Positions 1 through 7,419 of a stretch of 20,411 nt of DNA are shown here, piece after piece (position 1 is the first letter of the stretch; each line of letters starts with the position of its first letter). The notes beneath the pieces were generated by a model, which saw only the letters and a program-made list of their open reading frames with translations, was not told the DNA's origin and did no database searches. The stretch is from a virus: the IMG/VR virus record IMGVR_UViG_3300035698_014311, positions 1 to 20,411 of that record. One strand, written 5' to 3'. The translations under genes and the position numbers were made by a program.

Positions 1-1100
1 ACAACAGAGTTAATCTCTGTGTTAGCATCAACACAAGTTAAGGTATCGTCAATATCATTAACATATTCTCCAGCACCACAAGCAGCAGGGTAGTTATCAT
101 GGGTAGTCCAATCACTAGCCCAAACATAGGTAGAGGAAGCATAAGCCTGTACACTATAACCAGCTACAGCGTGATTACCCCATCCATAGGCTGTGTTCCA
201 ATCTTCAACCGGCATGGTAGTGGAGCCATTAATATAATCCGCAACTCTCCCATCTGTAAAATAAAGCCTCGTGACTCCCTCAGCCAGGGCATCGGTGGTT
301 GTGCCTGATAAATCAGTCGCAAAATCAACAGAATCATAATGATCAAGATCGCTTATTTGCGATTCTGTTATATCTAAATTAGGTAAAGACGTAATGTGTT
401 CTGGTGTAGTTGATGCAAAATATTTTGATTCAGTTAGATAACCTCCCAAGGAGTGATCACCCCAATCGTAAGCTGTATTCCATTGGCCAACGGGCATTGT
501 AGTCGATGCATTTATATAATCAGCCACCCGAGTATCTGTGTAATAAAGATTTGATGATCCCTCATCTAGAGCATCAGTTGTGGTGCCTACTAAATTTCTC
601 ATAAAATCTGCTCCCTCATATCCGTCTAACGTTCCGGTCCAATTGCCAGTTGCATCCAATGTTATGGCTTCTCCTACGCAGTTTATCCCTGTTCCCTCTA
701 CTTCTGAGCAATCAAAACTTATGGATCCGCCTGATTCCGTAATCCCGGTCCCGCCTGTTAAATATGTACTAACCCGGGCATCGGTATAATATAAATTTGT
801 GCCTCCCTCTGATAAATCGTCCGTGTCTCCGGTAATACCGCCGGCAAGAGTATGTACATGGCCCGGATCCGAGCTGGCTGCATTTGTAAGTAAATAATCT
901 AAAGAAGTAACAACTGCCGAATTACTAGCACCGATTTTAGCTTCTAAGGCATCCGCCCAGTCGCTCTCAATAGTTTCTCCGCTGGCCCAATCATTAAGAG
1001 TGGCCGGGAAAGTATTGGCTGCGATGGCAGCATTAATACCAAAGGCTAAAATTACTATTAAAAGTAAAATTAAATTTGAAAATTTGTAAAACGATTTCAT
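1..1100 (-). CDS. Secreted tail-fibre-like repeat protein, C-terminus cut by the window edge
   Basis: The frame stays open from the ATG at 1100 to the left edge, giving 366 complete codons and no stop. Residues 1-28 form a classic signal peptide: basic start, hydrophobic core around residues 9-20, then a likely AIA|AN cleavage site. The rest is rich in Thr, Ser, Gly and Asp and carries motifs common in phage tail fibres: NLYYTDARV (residues 102-110), NLYYTDTRV (183-191) and LYFTDGRV (279-286), each after a D(D/A)L-x-EG segment, plus WNTAYDWGDH (207-216) and WNTAYGWGNH (301-310). Two 50-residue blocks repeat with a 94-residue period. The start overlaps the stop of the upstream 36-residue ORF as ATGA. 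Family knowledge points to a receptor-binding or fibre protein. The signal peptide is unusual for a virion protein, so a displayed or secreted adhesin is the alternative. The gene call is firm, the role moderate. Confidence 0.85.
   Translation of the reverse strand, partial: MKSFYKFSNLILLLIVILAFGINAAIAANTFPATLNDWASGETIESDWADALEAKIGASNSAVVTSLDYLLTNAASSDPGHVHTLAGGITGDTDDLSEGGTNLYYTDARVSTYLTGGTGITESGGSISFDCSEVEGTGINCVGEAITLDATGNWTGTLDGYEGADFMRNLVGTTTDALDEGSSNLYYTDTRVADYINASTTMPVGQWNTAYDWGDHSLGGYLTESKYFASTTPEHITSLPNLDITESQISDLDHYDSVDFATDLSGTTTDALAEGVTRLYFTDGRVADYINGSTTMPVEDWNTAYGWGNHAVAGYSVQAYASSTYVWASDWTTHDNYPAACGAGEYVNDIDDTLTCVDANTEINSV
153..302 (-). repeat. Fibre repeat copy 2 (residues about 267-316)
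   Basis: This copy encodes TTTDALAEG, LYFTDGRVADYIN, STTMP, WNTAYGWGNH and AGY in order. It matches the block at 435-584 almost residue for residue, while the DNA differs at many third positions. Selection therefore appears to be on the protein rather than recent duplication. Confidence 0.75.
435..584 (-). repeat. Fibre repeat copy 1 (residues about 173-222)
   Basis: This copy encodes TTTDALDEG, LYYTDTRVADYIN, STTMP, WNTAYDWGDH and GGY, 282 nt (94 codons) upstream in reading order of the second copy. A shorter, more diverged relative (TDDLSEG, NLYYTDARV) lies at residues 93-110 without the WNTAY half. Confidence 0.75.
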
Positions 1101-1207
1101 AAAGATTTTTTGATGGTTTCAAATCCTGTCACCATCTTATTTTTAACTGATTGTAAGAAAGCTTTTTTTTCTGCTTTCTTCTTTTTTTTAGCTCGATTTT
1201 TTTTCAT
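1097..1207 (-). CDS. 36-residue lysine-rich basic protein
   Basis: A short ORF runs from the ATG at 1207 to a TGA that overlaps the ATG of the fibre-like gene (ATGA at 1097-1100), the arrangement seen at many real junctions in this window. The protein starts MKKNRAKKKKKAEKKAF and has roughly 15 lysines in 36 residues. Its second half (SVKNKMVTGFETIKKSL) could form an amphipathic helix. I recognise no family. It may bind nucleic acid or an acidic partner, or act mainly as a coupling ORF for the fibre gene. It lies downstream of the capsid terminator, and I see no promoter of its own and no good ribosome site. A poly-A-rich chance ORF is the alternative; the exact overlap argues against that. 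Confidence 0.55.
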   Translation of the reverse strand: MKKNRAKKKKKAEKKAFLQSVKNKMVTGFETIKKSL

Positions 1208-1234
1208 ATAGTTCAGTCAATTTATTATTTCCTT

Positions 1235-1266
1235 AAAAGGAGGGGAGCAAGGGTGCGCCCCCCTCC
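1235..1266 (-). terminator. Intrinsic terminator after the capsid gene
   Basis: On the minus strand, GGAGGGG (1266-1260) pairs with CCCCTCC (1245-1239), with an extra inner GCA/TGC pairing closing a CCCT loop, and TTTT follows (1238-1235). It begins 10 nt after the capsid stop. A GC-rich stem with a U-tract closes the portal-protease-capsid unit. The short U-tract leaves room for read-through into the fibre-like gene, which has no visible promoter. Confidence 0.8.
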
Positions 1267-1275
1267 ATATTTAAT

Positions 1276-2445
1276 CTAAGGTATAGTGATCAATGAGCGG
1301 ATCGCTTGTGCTTGGATAACATTTCCAGCAATACGTTCCACAACACGGATAGCAGTCATATCGTAGTTGAAAGCCTGAGTCGTATGTTGAGACAATAGAA
1401 CAGTCATTCGTTGTCTGTCACCGATGTAGTAACCACGTTTGAAATCTCCGAAGAAAATTTCAGACTCTGGTAACCAATTCAGCTCAACAACAGGATAACC
1501 ATTATATCGATCAACTTCCTTGTCAGTCACACGCGGCTGCCATAGGTATTGTCCATTATCATCCTTTACTTTCTTCAATTCCTTAATGTTCGTACCATGC
1601 GCCAAGAAGATAGCTTTTGTTCTGTATTTGGTAGGTAGAGCGTACTCAAGGTTGATGATGTCATCAAAATCAAGGTTTCCGTTACAAGTGACAGTTGCAA
1701 TTGTACCACCTGCCCGCGCGGTTACTAAACCGGTTGGTGCAGTTGTACCATTACCCTGTGCAAATGCTTCGTCTTCCCTGTCAGCAAATTCCTCGGCGAA
1801 TAAGCTAATAATCAACTTAACTACATTAAATTCTGTGCTATCAGCAATCAATTCGTCAGAGCTATACAAGATAGCTGCCAACTTGAAGGCTGTTAGGGTG
1901 TGTTCAGTGAAATGTGCAGTAGTAGTAGATTTAATTTTGTTCTCCTGTGTCCATACACCTACTGGTCCTGATTCTACTCCTGGGAGTTTCATCACATCAC
2001 GTTTCATTGGAATAACTCGACAAACCTTTCTCGCAACAGTAATATCAGCTAGTTCTCTAATAAGCTCTGCTCTAAACTCATCCGGAAACAGGTACCCGCC
2101 GTCTGCGGCTGTTCCCTCGGATAAAGCTTTTGCAGCCAAGTGGTTGTTTGTAACAACCGCGTGAAAGAAACCAACAATCTTTTCCTCTTTGGTCAGCTCA
2201 TCTTTATTACGGATGCTCTTACCATTAAGAATAGCTTTTAGTTTACTATCACATGGATCGGTTTGCTCAATCAGTTTATCAACTGATTTCTTAAGGTTTT
2301 TCACATCGCCTAGGTTGTCTAGGCCTAGGTTGGCTGTGATATCCTTTGCGATCTTTTTTGCCTTATCATCCAATTTATCGTTGCTTGATTTTTTTTCCTC
2401 AATGTAGCGCTTTTTTCCGCCTACCATTATATATTTTTTTCCCAT
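1276..2445 (-). CDS. HK97-family major capsid protein
   Basis: A 389-residue protein that forms the icosahedral shell. Residues 1-95 are charged, helical and lysine-rich, corresponding to the delta/scaffold region that HK97-type proteases remove. The capsid fold follows: YLFPDEFRAELIREL, where the P-loop/N-arm region begins, then KLPGVESGPVGVWTQEN, the spine-helix area, FAEEFADREDEAFAQGNGT (typical E-x-A-x-x-x-G-x-G signature), PTGL, the A-domain segment AIFLAHG, and a C-terminal YDMTAIRVVERI strand. Length and motif order fit the family (about 380-420 residues with a delta domain). It lies 4 nt after the protease stop and just before the terminator, the usual protease-capsid order. Function is confident; the exact processing site cannot be read. 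Confidence 0.95.
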   Translation of the reverse strand: MGKKYIMVGGKKRYIEEKKSSNDKLDDKAKKIAKDITANLGLDNLGDVKNLKKSVDKLIEQTDPCDSKLKAILNGKSIRNKDELTKEEKIVGFFHAVVTNNHLAAKALSEGTAADGGYLFPDEFRAELIRELADITVARKVCRVIPMKRDVMKLPGVESGPVGVWTQENKIKSTTTAHFTEHTLTAFKLAAILYSSDELIADSTEFNVVKLIISLFAEEFADREDEAFAQGNGTTAPTGLVTARAGGTIATVTCNGNLDFDDIINLEYALPTKYRTKAIFLAHGTNIKELKKVKDDNGQYLWQPRVTDKEVDRYNGYPVVELNWLPESEIFFGDFKRGYYIGDRQRMTVLLSQHTTQAFNYDMTAIRVVERIAGNVIQAQAIRSLITIP

Positions 2446-2449
2446 CTGT

Positions 2450-3613
2450 TTATTTATTTTTTAATTTATTAAGCGCTAAGTTGGTGTACTTAGCTGTATG
2501 TTGCAAAGCTCGAATTAGAACCTGCTCGTCATAATGATTTTCAGGTTTAGATTCCACCTTTGTTTTCCCGACCTTTTTTTTCTTGGTACCCTCGTCTTTT
2601 TTTACACCTTTGTGTAATTCGACGACCAAGTTATCAAAATTCTTTTGATCATATTTATAATAATCTAAGAGTTTCACTATCAAGTATCTCTCGTCAGCGA
2701 CAATTACTCCCTTTTTATGCATCTTCATCAAATCCTTAAGTCTAAAATCCTTGAAATCAGGGGCTTTTTCTCCAAATTCTGTGTAATGCTTGGCTAAGTG
2801 GTTATAAACTCCACTACGCTCGCTTGACGGGATTTTTACGCCGCCACTGGCTCCCAGTAATGCTCCCATAGCGGCTGCAACCCCTCTCCAAACTGTTTTA
2901 TTCGGAGATAGCGCCTTGTGATGTGGGAGTTTGTAGGCTGCTTTAATATCAGAATTATCACTGTCAAACCAGGTGGCCATTAGTCTTAATTGATCGACAG
3001 TTGCTTTTTTCATCTCCAACGGAGCATCCCAGGCCTGGTCTTTGGCGGCCAATTCATGCTTTTTAAATGGTACGATTTTCTTTTGCTTAAACTGTTCCAT
3101 CCAGGCATCAATTTCTTTAGCATGTTTGTTCTTGTCTGTTTTTTCAATCTTTAGCCCGCGCTTGATTACTTCCGCGCTTGGGTTAGCCGGGACCGGGACC
3201 GCGCTAATCTCTAATAATTCGTAGCTCTTGATTTGCGGTACTCCTTGATCGTCTGTTTCTGTGTTTCCTTTTTTATCTCTTTTAAAATGTTTTATAAAAC
3301 CAACACTAAAAGTTTTTAAAAAGCCCTCACTGTACATAGCACTAATCTCCCGGGCCAATTGGGTTATGTCATGAAAAACAGCATCAAAAATTAGTCTCCT
3401 GCTTACTCTACGGATATTAACCGCATTCCCGATCGTGTCTTCAGGGGCATATCGATGGCCAGCCTGCAACACGGGATTTCTTTTAAAAAGTTTTAGATCC
3501 CATTTGTTAATGTCAAGGCTCTCCCCATGCCGATCAACAGTCTCATCAGTAGCCACTCCAATGATTTTCCCGTCTTTTTTTTCAGCAGTTAATTGAATGT
3601 ATTCTTTTTTCAT
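2450..3613 (-). CDS. HK97-type prohead protease with a C-terminal extension
   Basis: This 387-residue maturation serine protease is expected to cleave the capsid delta domain during head assembly. The protease domain spans residues 1-155. It contains the AGHRYAPED segment (His53, likely catalytic), KTFSVGF (Ser103, likely nucleophile) and YELLEISAVPVPANPSA (131-147), the conserved strand that ends this family's core. Typical proteases stop near residue 200. Here a second domain follows at about residues 193-285: a WD-x-P-L-E start, AYKLPHHKALS, VWRGVAAAMGALLGASGGV and VYNHLAKHY. I have seen this YKLPHH/WRGV module attached to other phage head proteases but cannot give it a function. Residues 330-387 are Lys/Glu-rich. 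It sits 4 nt from both portal and capsid, with an AT-rich leader and no Shine-Dalgarno. Confidence 0.92.
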   Translation of the reverse strand: MKKEYIQLTAEKKDGKIIGVATDETVDRHGESLDINKWDLKLFKRNPVLQAGHRYAPEDTIGNAVNIRRVSRRLIFDAVFHDITQLAREISAMYSEGFLKTFSVGFIKHFKRDKKGNTETDDQGVPQIKSYELLEISAVPVPANPSAEVIKRGLKIEKTDKNKHAKEIDAWMEQFKQKKIVPFKKHELAAKDQAWDAPLEMKKATVDQLRLMATWFDSDNSDIKAAYKLPHHKALSPNKTVWRGVAAAMGALLGASGGVKIPSSERSGVYNHLAKHYTEFGEKAPDFKDFRLKDLMKMHKKGVIVADERYLIVKLLDYYKYDQKNFDNLVVELHKGVKKDEGTKKKKVGKTKVESKPENHYDEQVLIRALQHTAKYTNLALNKLKNK

Positions 3614-3617
3614 AATT

Positions 3618-5744
3618 TTATTTTAATACTGGAATTAATGTGCAACGACAGTTAGCATGCAATGGAGGATGAGCTATACTCTCAAACTTAAAATCCATTT
3701 TGCTTAAACTGTCACCGCGATTAAAATAGTTTTTATTTAATGAAATTGTCTTGCCATTCATAGCCTCGCAATATGGGCATGTTCTTTCGTCAAAGGCGGT
3801 CAACCATTCTTTACCCTCCACGACTCCGCTTTCCTTGTATGATTGATTTGCGGACCATGAAGTTGCCTTTGTAGTCTCTGTTCGAGCTATCCGGATGGAT
3901 CTATAACGTGCCATGTCATCAAAAAGTTTGCGGATCCGTCTCTCTAATTTTGGTATGCCCTCTCCCACTTTAATTCCCTCGGCAAAAGTTTTAGATAATT
4001 TTTTATTAGTTTCCTTGGTCATCTTGAAGCTAAATTTGAAGATCCGTTTTTCTATAAACTCCCTAACAACCGGGCTGTCTAGTGTCAGCTCGCTCTCTAT
4101 TCCTACAAATCCAAATGCTACTTTGCTCTGCTCTTTTATAATCTCTGCTTCCACGGGAGTCAAAATTTTAACTGCTACCTTTACCTCCTCCTCATCATTC
4201 AATTGAATGTCTTTGAGTTTAGCAGCTTTTTGATGCAAGCCGCTGATTACTTTTCTTTCCTGGGAGTTAAAAATGCCGTCAATTTTCTTTTTATAAATAT
4301 TCTCTAGCGATTTATGAGCGCCCCTTATTGCTTTTTCAAATTGTCTTTTTTTTTTAGTTTCTAGCTCCTTTTCTTCACTTACTAATTGACTTTTAATAAT
4401 AGGTATCAACTTTTCTTCAACTGCTTTTTCGACTTTTTCTTTTAATTCGTTTTTCATTTTCTCTGCCTTTTTTGTGTATTTATTCCTGGCGCTAAGCTGT
4501 CTCAAAAAATCTTTTTTGGGCTTTGGCTCCGGCTTTTCCATAGGCTGATCGATTGGTTGGAGATTAAGCGGTAAATATATTTTATCCCCGGCATCTCCTA
4601 TGCTATCTCTACCCTCACTCTCTCTCACTTCGTTGATTGTTAGATAGCCGTTCTTGATTCCTGATTCATTTTCTTTAAGTCGTAGCTCTCTATTCTCTGG
4701 TACGGGATCCTCATAACTCAAAAACATGTTTTCAGTATTTTTAAATCTAGGTATTAAAAACTCATTTAATTGCTCTACAATTCTTCTAATCTTTGGATTA
4801 ATAGTCCACCTGGCGAATGTATATGCGGCGGTCTCTGCATTGGCCCGGTTTACATCTTCTGTAAGTCCAAGGATTGATTTCGGGACTTTAAACATTCCTA
4901 AAATTTTGTCCCGGCTAAATCGTTGCTGCTCTAAGAAATCCATATCCTTTTGGGTTAGGCCCATCATCTCCCATTTCAAGCCTTTTTCAAGGATCATTGT
5001 TTTGTGGGAGTTTTCCAATCCCCGGTATTTCTCTTTTACTTTTTTCTCAAGATATTCTCTTTGGTCTTTAGTCAAAGTCTTTTCTGTAGTCAATAAACTG
5101 TCCGGCTTCGCGGAATTAAAGAAGAATTTGCGGTTGTATTCCTCTGAAAACTCATCTATGTCAATGGCGCGGGCAGCCGCCTCGATCACTCCCTTGCCTC
5201 TAAATTGGGAGGTTGGATCCGGCAGGCGGAGTAAAACAACTTCATTGATTTTTAAAGGTATTTTCTTATTAAAGTCTACCTCGTATGTGTATCCATCAAT
5301 TATATTATTCCCACCGATCTTAATCTCAAGTCTATCCGGGCGAAGTAGTATCATCTTGTCCGGTTCGTCATCCATGTAACTTATATAAATTGGCGCTTCT
5401 CCAGTCAAATCAAGGTATTGGCTCACAAGCGAAAAAAAATCAAACTTAGTCGTGACATCGTTTGCTCTGTATAAAAAATCAAGGACAGGATGGTCAGTCA
5501 CTTCCTCGATATCTTGTTTGTTTTTCTTAAACAATTGAAGCTGAATATTGCCTATCTCATCCGCTATTGCGGTGACGGCACCATAAACCCAGCCTGTTGC
5601 TGCTTTCAAATATTCACTTGTTTTCCTCTTGGGAGGAACTTCACCTGTAATCAAACTTGAACTATCAACGACCAGCTGTGCTTCGTTGAGTCTTTTTTCT
5701 CCTAGGTTATTCTGAAAACCGTAAAGCTCTTGAAAAATATCCAT
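3618..5744 (-). CDS. Portal protein fused to a MuF/SPP1 gp7-like minor head protein
   Basis: A 708-residue fusion. Residues about 1-400 are an HK97-type portal: VYGAVTAIADEIGNI (53-67), HPVLDFLYRAND (85-96), a LLRLPDP segment (171-177), the SRDKILGMFKVPKSILGL helix region (277-294) and NAETAAYTFARWTINP near 302-317. Residues about 400-560 are a charged Lys/Glu-rich, probably coiled-coil linker. Residues about 575-708 form a Phage_Mu_F-type domain: RIARTETTKATSWSANQSY (618-636), DERTCPYCEAMNGKTI (652-667) and HPPLHANCRC (692-701), whose Cys/His pattern could bind metal. Portals form the dodecameric DNA gate, and MuF proteins are minor head or ejected proteins. A fusion fixes one MuF copy per portal subunit. 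It is the first gene behind the 5856-5883 promoter. Confidence 0.94.
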   Translation of the reverse strand: MDIFQELYGFQNNLGEKRLNEAQLVVDSSSLITGEVPPKRKTSEYLKAATGWVYGAVTAIADEIGNIQLQLFKKNKQDIEEVTDHPVLDFLYRANDVTTKFDFFSLVSQYLDLTGEAPIYISYMDDEPDKMILLRPDRLEIKIGGNNIIDGYTYEVDFNKKIPLKINEVVLLRLPDPTSQFRGKGVIEAAARAIDIDEFSEEYNRKFFFNSAKPDSLLTTEKTLTKDQREYLEKKVKEKYRGLENSHKTMILEKGLKWEMMGLTQKDMDFLEQQRFSRDKILGMFKVPKSILGLTEDVNRANAETAAYTFARWTINPKIRRIVEQLNEFLIPRFKNTENMFLSYEDPVPENRELRLKENESGIKNGYLTINEVRESEGRDSIGDAGDKIYLPLNLQPIDQPMEKPEPKPKKDFLRQLSARNKYTKKAEKMKNELKEKVEKAVEEKLIPIIKSQLVSEEKELETKKKRQFEKAIRGAHKSLENIYKKKIDGIFNSQERKVISGLHQKAAKLKDIQLNDEEEVKVAVKILTPVEAEIIKEQSKVAFGFVGIESELTLDSPVVREFIEKRIFKFSFKMTKETNKKLSKTFAEGIKVGEGIPKLERRIRKLFDDMARYRSIRIARTETTKATSWSANQSYKESGVVEGKEWLTAFDERTCPYCEAMNGKTISLNKNYFNRGDSLSKMDFKFESIAHPPLHANCRCTLIPVLK

Positions 5745-5762
5745 AAGTTTAAAATAAGATTT

Positions 5763-5797
5763 AAAAAACTACACTTGCCTAAATAAGCTCGCGTAGT
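5763..5797 (-). promoter_or_regulatory. Terminator-like hairpin in the portal-operon leader (possible attenuator)
   Basis: In the minus-strand transcript ACTACGC (5797-5791) pairs with GTGTAGT (5774-5768), seven pairs including one G-U, across a 16-nt loop, and six U follow at once (5768-5763). It lies inside the leader, about 50 nt downstream of the promoter and about 20 nt before the portal ATG, so it could attenuate head-gene transcription. The stem is weak and the loop large; chance is a real alternative. Confidence 0.4.
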
Positions 5798-5819
5798 CTT
5801 AAGTCTTGATAAAATACAG

Positions 5820-5835
5820 CTCCCAGGGTAGGGAG
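5820..5835 (-). promoter_or_regulatory. Small leader hairpin near the 5' end of the head-operon transcript
   Basis: CTCCC (5835-5831, read on the minus strand) pairs with GGGAG (5824-5820) around a 6-nt loop, about 15-30 nt downstream of the predicted transcription start. It may protect the 5' end of the abundant head mRNA or form part of a larger leader fold with the hairpin at 5763-5797. Confidence 0.4.
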
Positions 5836-5855
5836 TGCATTGAAATTGTAATTAT

Positions 5856-5883
5856 ATTATAGCATACTGATATCATTTGTCAA
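5856..5883 (-). promoter_or_regulatory. Consensus sigma70 promoter with extended -10 for the head operon
   Basis: On the minus strand a perfect TTGACA -35 box (5883-5878) is followed by a 16-nt spacer and a perfect TATAAT -10 box (5861-5856) directly preceded by TGC, giving TGnTATAAT. Transcription would begin near 5849, leaving a leader of about 105 nt before the portal ATG at 5744. The -35 box overlaps the stop of the Com-like gene. This is likely a strong promoter dedicated to portal, protease and capsid. Confidence 0.87.
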
Positions 5884-6044
5884 TTTTTTTTCTTCATTCT
5901 TAAGCCTAGTCTTTGATCACAATTAATTTGAATGATAGCCTTGCACTTGCTGCACTCCAATTCTAAGTTGGCCCCTATTGGGAGGACCGCTTCTTTTATT
6001 AATATTGTCTTGCAGACAAAGCAATGTAAAATAATTCCATTCAT
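5880..6044 (-). CDS. Mu Com-like zinc-ribbon protein
   Basis: A 54-residue protein starting one base after the terminase stop (TAA-T-ATG). It has two CxxC knuckles about 20 residues apart: HCFVCK (Cys8, Cys11) and ECSKCKAIIQIN (Cys31, Cys34), followed by a basic tail. This spacing and the short strand pattern match the Mu Com family, whose founding member is an RNA-binding zinc finger that activates translation of the mom DNA-modification gene. No mom-like gene is visible here, so the target is unknown; it could act on a head-gene mRNA or simply be a structural zinc ribbon. Its coding end supplies the -35 box of the head promoter. The call as a real gene is strong because of the spacing and the cysteine pattern. 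Confidence 0.82.
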   Translation of the reverse strand: MNGIILHCFVCKTILIKEAVLPIGANLELECSKCKAIIQINCDQRLGLRMKKKN

Positions 6045-6045
6045 A

Positions 6046-7419
6046 TTAAATAATTGTTAGTACCATGCCCTCGCTCTCAACCGCATTGGTTGCTAAGCCA
6101 ATTGACCAAAAACTATCGCCATGGCCGTCAGGCATTTCTACACTTTTTAAATCATTATCTACGTTGAGCATTTGTGTTAACATGCGCTTGTCATCAATAA
6201 ACTCAATCCTATTTGTTACGATTAAATCTTCTAAGGCGGTTGACATTCTCCCTTTGCTTTTGACTGTAAAGTTAATCGGCTCTAGCTCTCCCGGGAGCTT
6301 GCCTTGCTCATCAAAGCTTTCCAATTCTCCCCGGGTTGAGTCAAAATAACATAAGTCTATGCCTAAATTTTCAATTGCCAAAGTCACATACTCAAGCTGG
6401 GCTGTATAATCCCAATGGTCCATAAACTTCTGATGGATCTGAATAAGTTTGTTTTTGTTTCTTCTAAATACTGCAAAATGGGAGGGATGGACCTTTTTTC
6501 CCAAATCCCAGCCGGCCAATATGTCTCCGTCAAACTCATGCTTCTTGTGTATATCTAAATTCTTGAGTTTTGGATTAACGCAATTCTGTAAGGCTTTGCT
6601 ATCTAAAAATGCATCCTCTGAATAAGCCGGGTTGCACATGTACTCCTGGTTAAATATCCGGGTGCCTCTCTCCTCGCGCTTTTGTAGTAAATCCTCGAAA
6701 CTAAACCACTCGGGCCAAAGTGCTATCCTTTGTTTTTCGCTGACCATTGCCGGCTGGACTAAACATGCAAAAGTTTTGGCTAGGCCTTTGTCAAAGAAAA
6801 AGTCATCGGTAGTCTGCGGGGTGCCTGCTATGTGGAGCTGGTCCCAGGTCATGTCCAGGATTTCAGTTTTTAAAATTTTATTAACCTTAATAATTTTTGT
6901 CAGCAAAAGTTTGCTATCTGGATCCTGAAATGGATCATCAACGTAAATCAAGGGGCAATGAATACCACGTTTAAACTCTAGTAGTCCGTGCGGGTGGAGT
7001 GTTACGTGGTGCTTCCCGTCCCAGGTAAATTTTAAAACGCTTTCCCCAGCTTTTTTACAATCTATGATCCCGGCAAAGAAAGGATTTGACAAAATGGCAA
7101 TTTTTATTTTCTTTGTGTGGTAAGCTGCCATCTTGCTGTTATAACTGAAATAATGGGCCTCCAGGTCTTGGGAGTGGGAGTTAAGTAAAAGCCACATGAA
7201 ATGCGCATAAAACGACACGCTCTTGAAGTGATCACGTGCCGATATTCGCATTGTCTTTTTGTTGTCCTGCAAGTAATTCGCTATGTTGTTTACATGCTTT
7301 CCGCCGACAAACTCTTTATTTTTAAATATCGCGCTTGATTCACAAAATATGTTATTAATAAAAAACTCTAAACTAATCTTGCTCTGTATCGCTAGTTTTA
7401 TTATCTGTTCCTGATCCAT
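6046..7419 (-). CDS. terL: Terminase large subunit (packaging ATPase and nuclease)
   Basis: A 457-residue motor that translocates and cuts phage DNA at the portal. The N-terminal ATPase has a deviating Walker A, ARDHFKS (61-67), a form seen in many TerL proteins, and Walker B IYVDDP (158-163) with the acidic pair. A coupling-type segment, HIAGTPQTTDD (196-206), follows. The C-terminal RNase H-like nuclease supplies acidic residues in GWDLG (Asp305), CYFDST (Asp360) and GHGDSFWSIGLA (Asp435). Length is normal. The start overlaps the small-subunit gene by 47 nt, and the Com-like gene follows by one base. Function is confident. Confidence 0.95.
   Translation of the reverse strand: MDQEQIIKLAIQSKISLEFFINNIFCESSAIFKNKEFVGGKHVNNIANYLQDNKKTMRISARDHFKSVSFYAHFMWLLLNSHSQDLEAHYFSYNSKMAAYHTKKIKIAILSNPFFAGIIDCKKAGESVLKFTWDGKHHVTLHPHGLLEFKRGIHCPLIYVDDPFQDPDSKLLLTKIIKVNKILKTEILDMTWDQLHIAGTPQTTDDFFFDKGLAKTFACLVQPAMVSEKQRIALWPEWFSFEDLLQKREERGTRIFNQEYMCNPAYSEDAFLDSKALQNCVNPKLKNLDIHKKHEFDGDILAGWDLGKKVHPSHFAVFRRNKNKLIQIHQKFMDHWDYTAQLEYVTLAIENLGIDLCYFDSTRGELESFDEQGKLPGELEPINFTVKSKGRMSTALEDLIVTNRIEFIDDKRMLTQMLNVDNDLKSVEMPDGHGDSFWSIGLATNAVESEGMVLTII

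Noticed and set aside
1520-2164. Long plus-strand open frame of 214 codons opposite the capsid gene
   Set aside because: It is antisense to an unmistakable capsid gene, has no domain signature, and reflects the complement of its codons. The same holds for other plus-strand frames at 3913-4206, 4726-5379, 6065-6349, 6632-6928, 9174-9497, 12760-13143 and 16502-16807.
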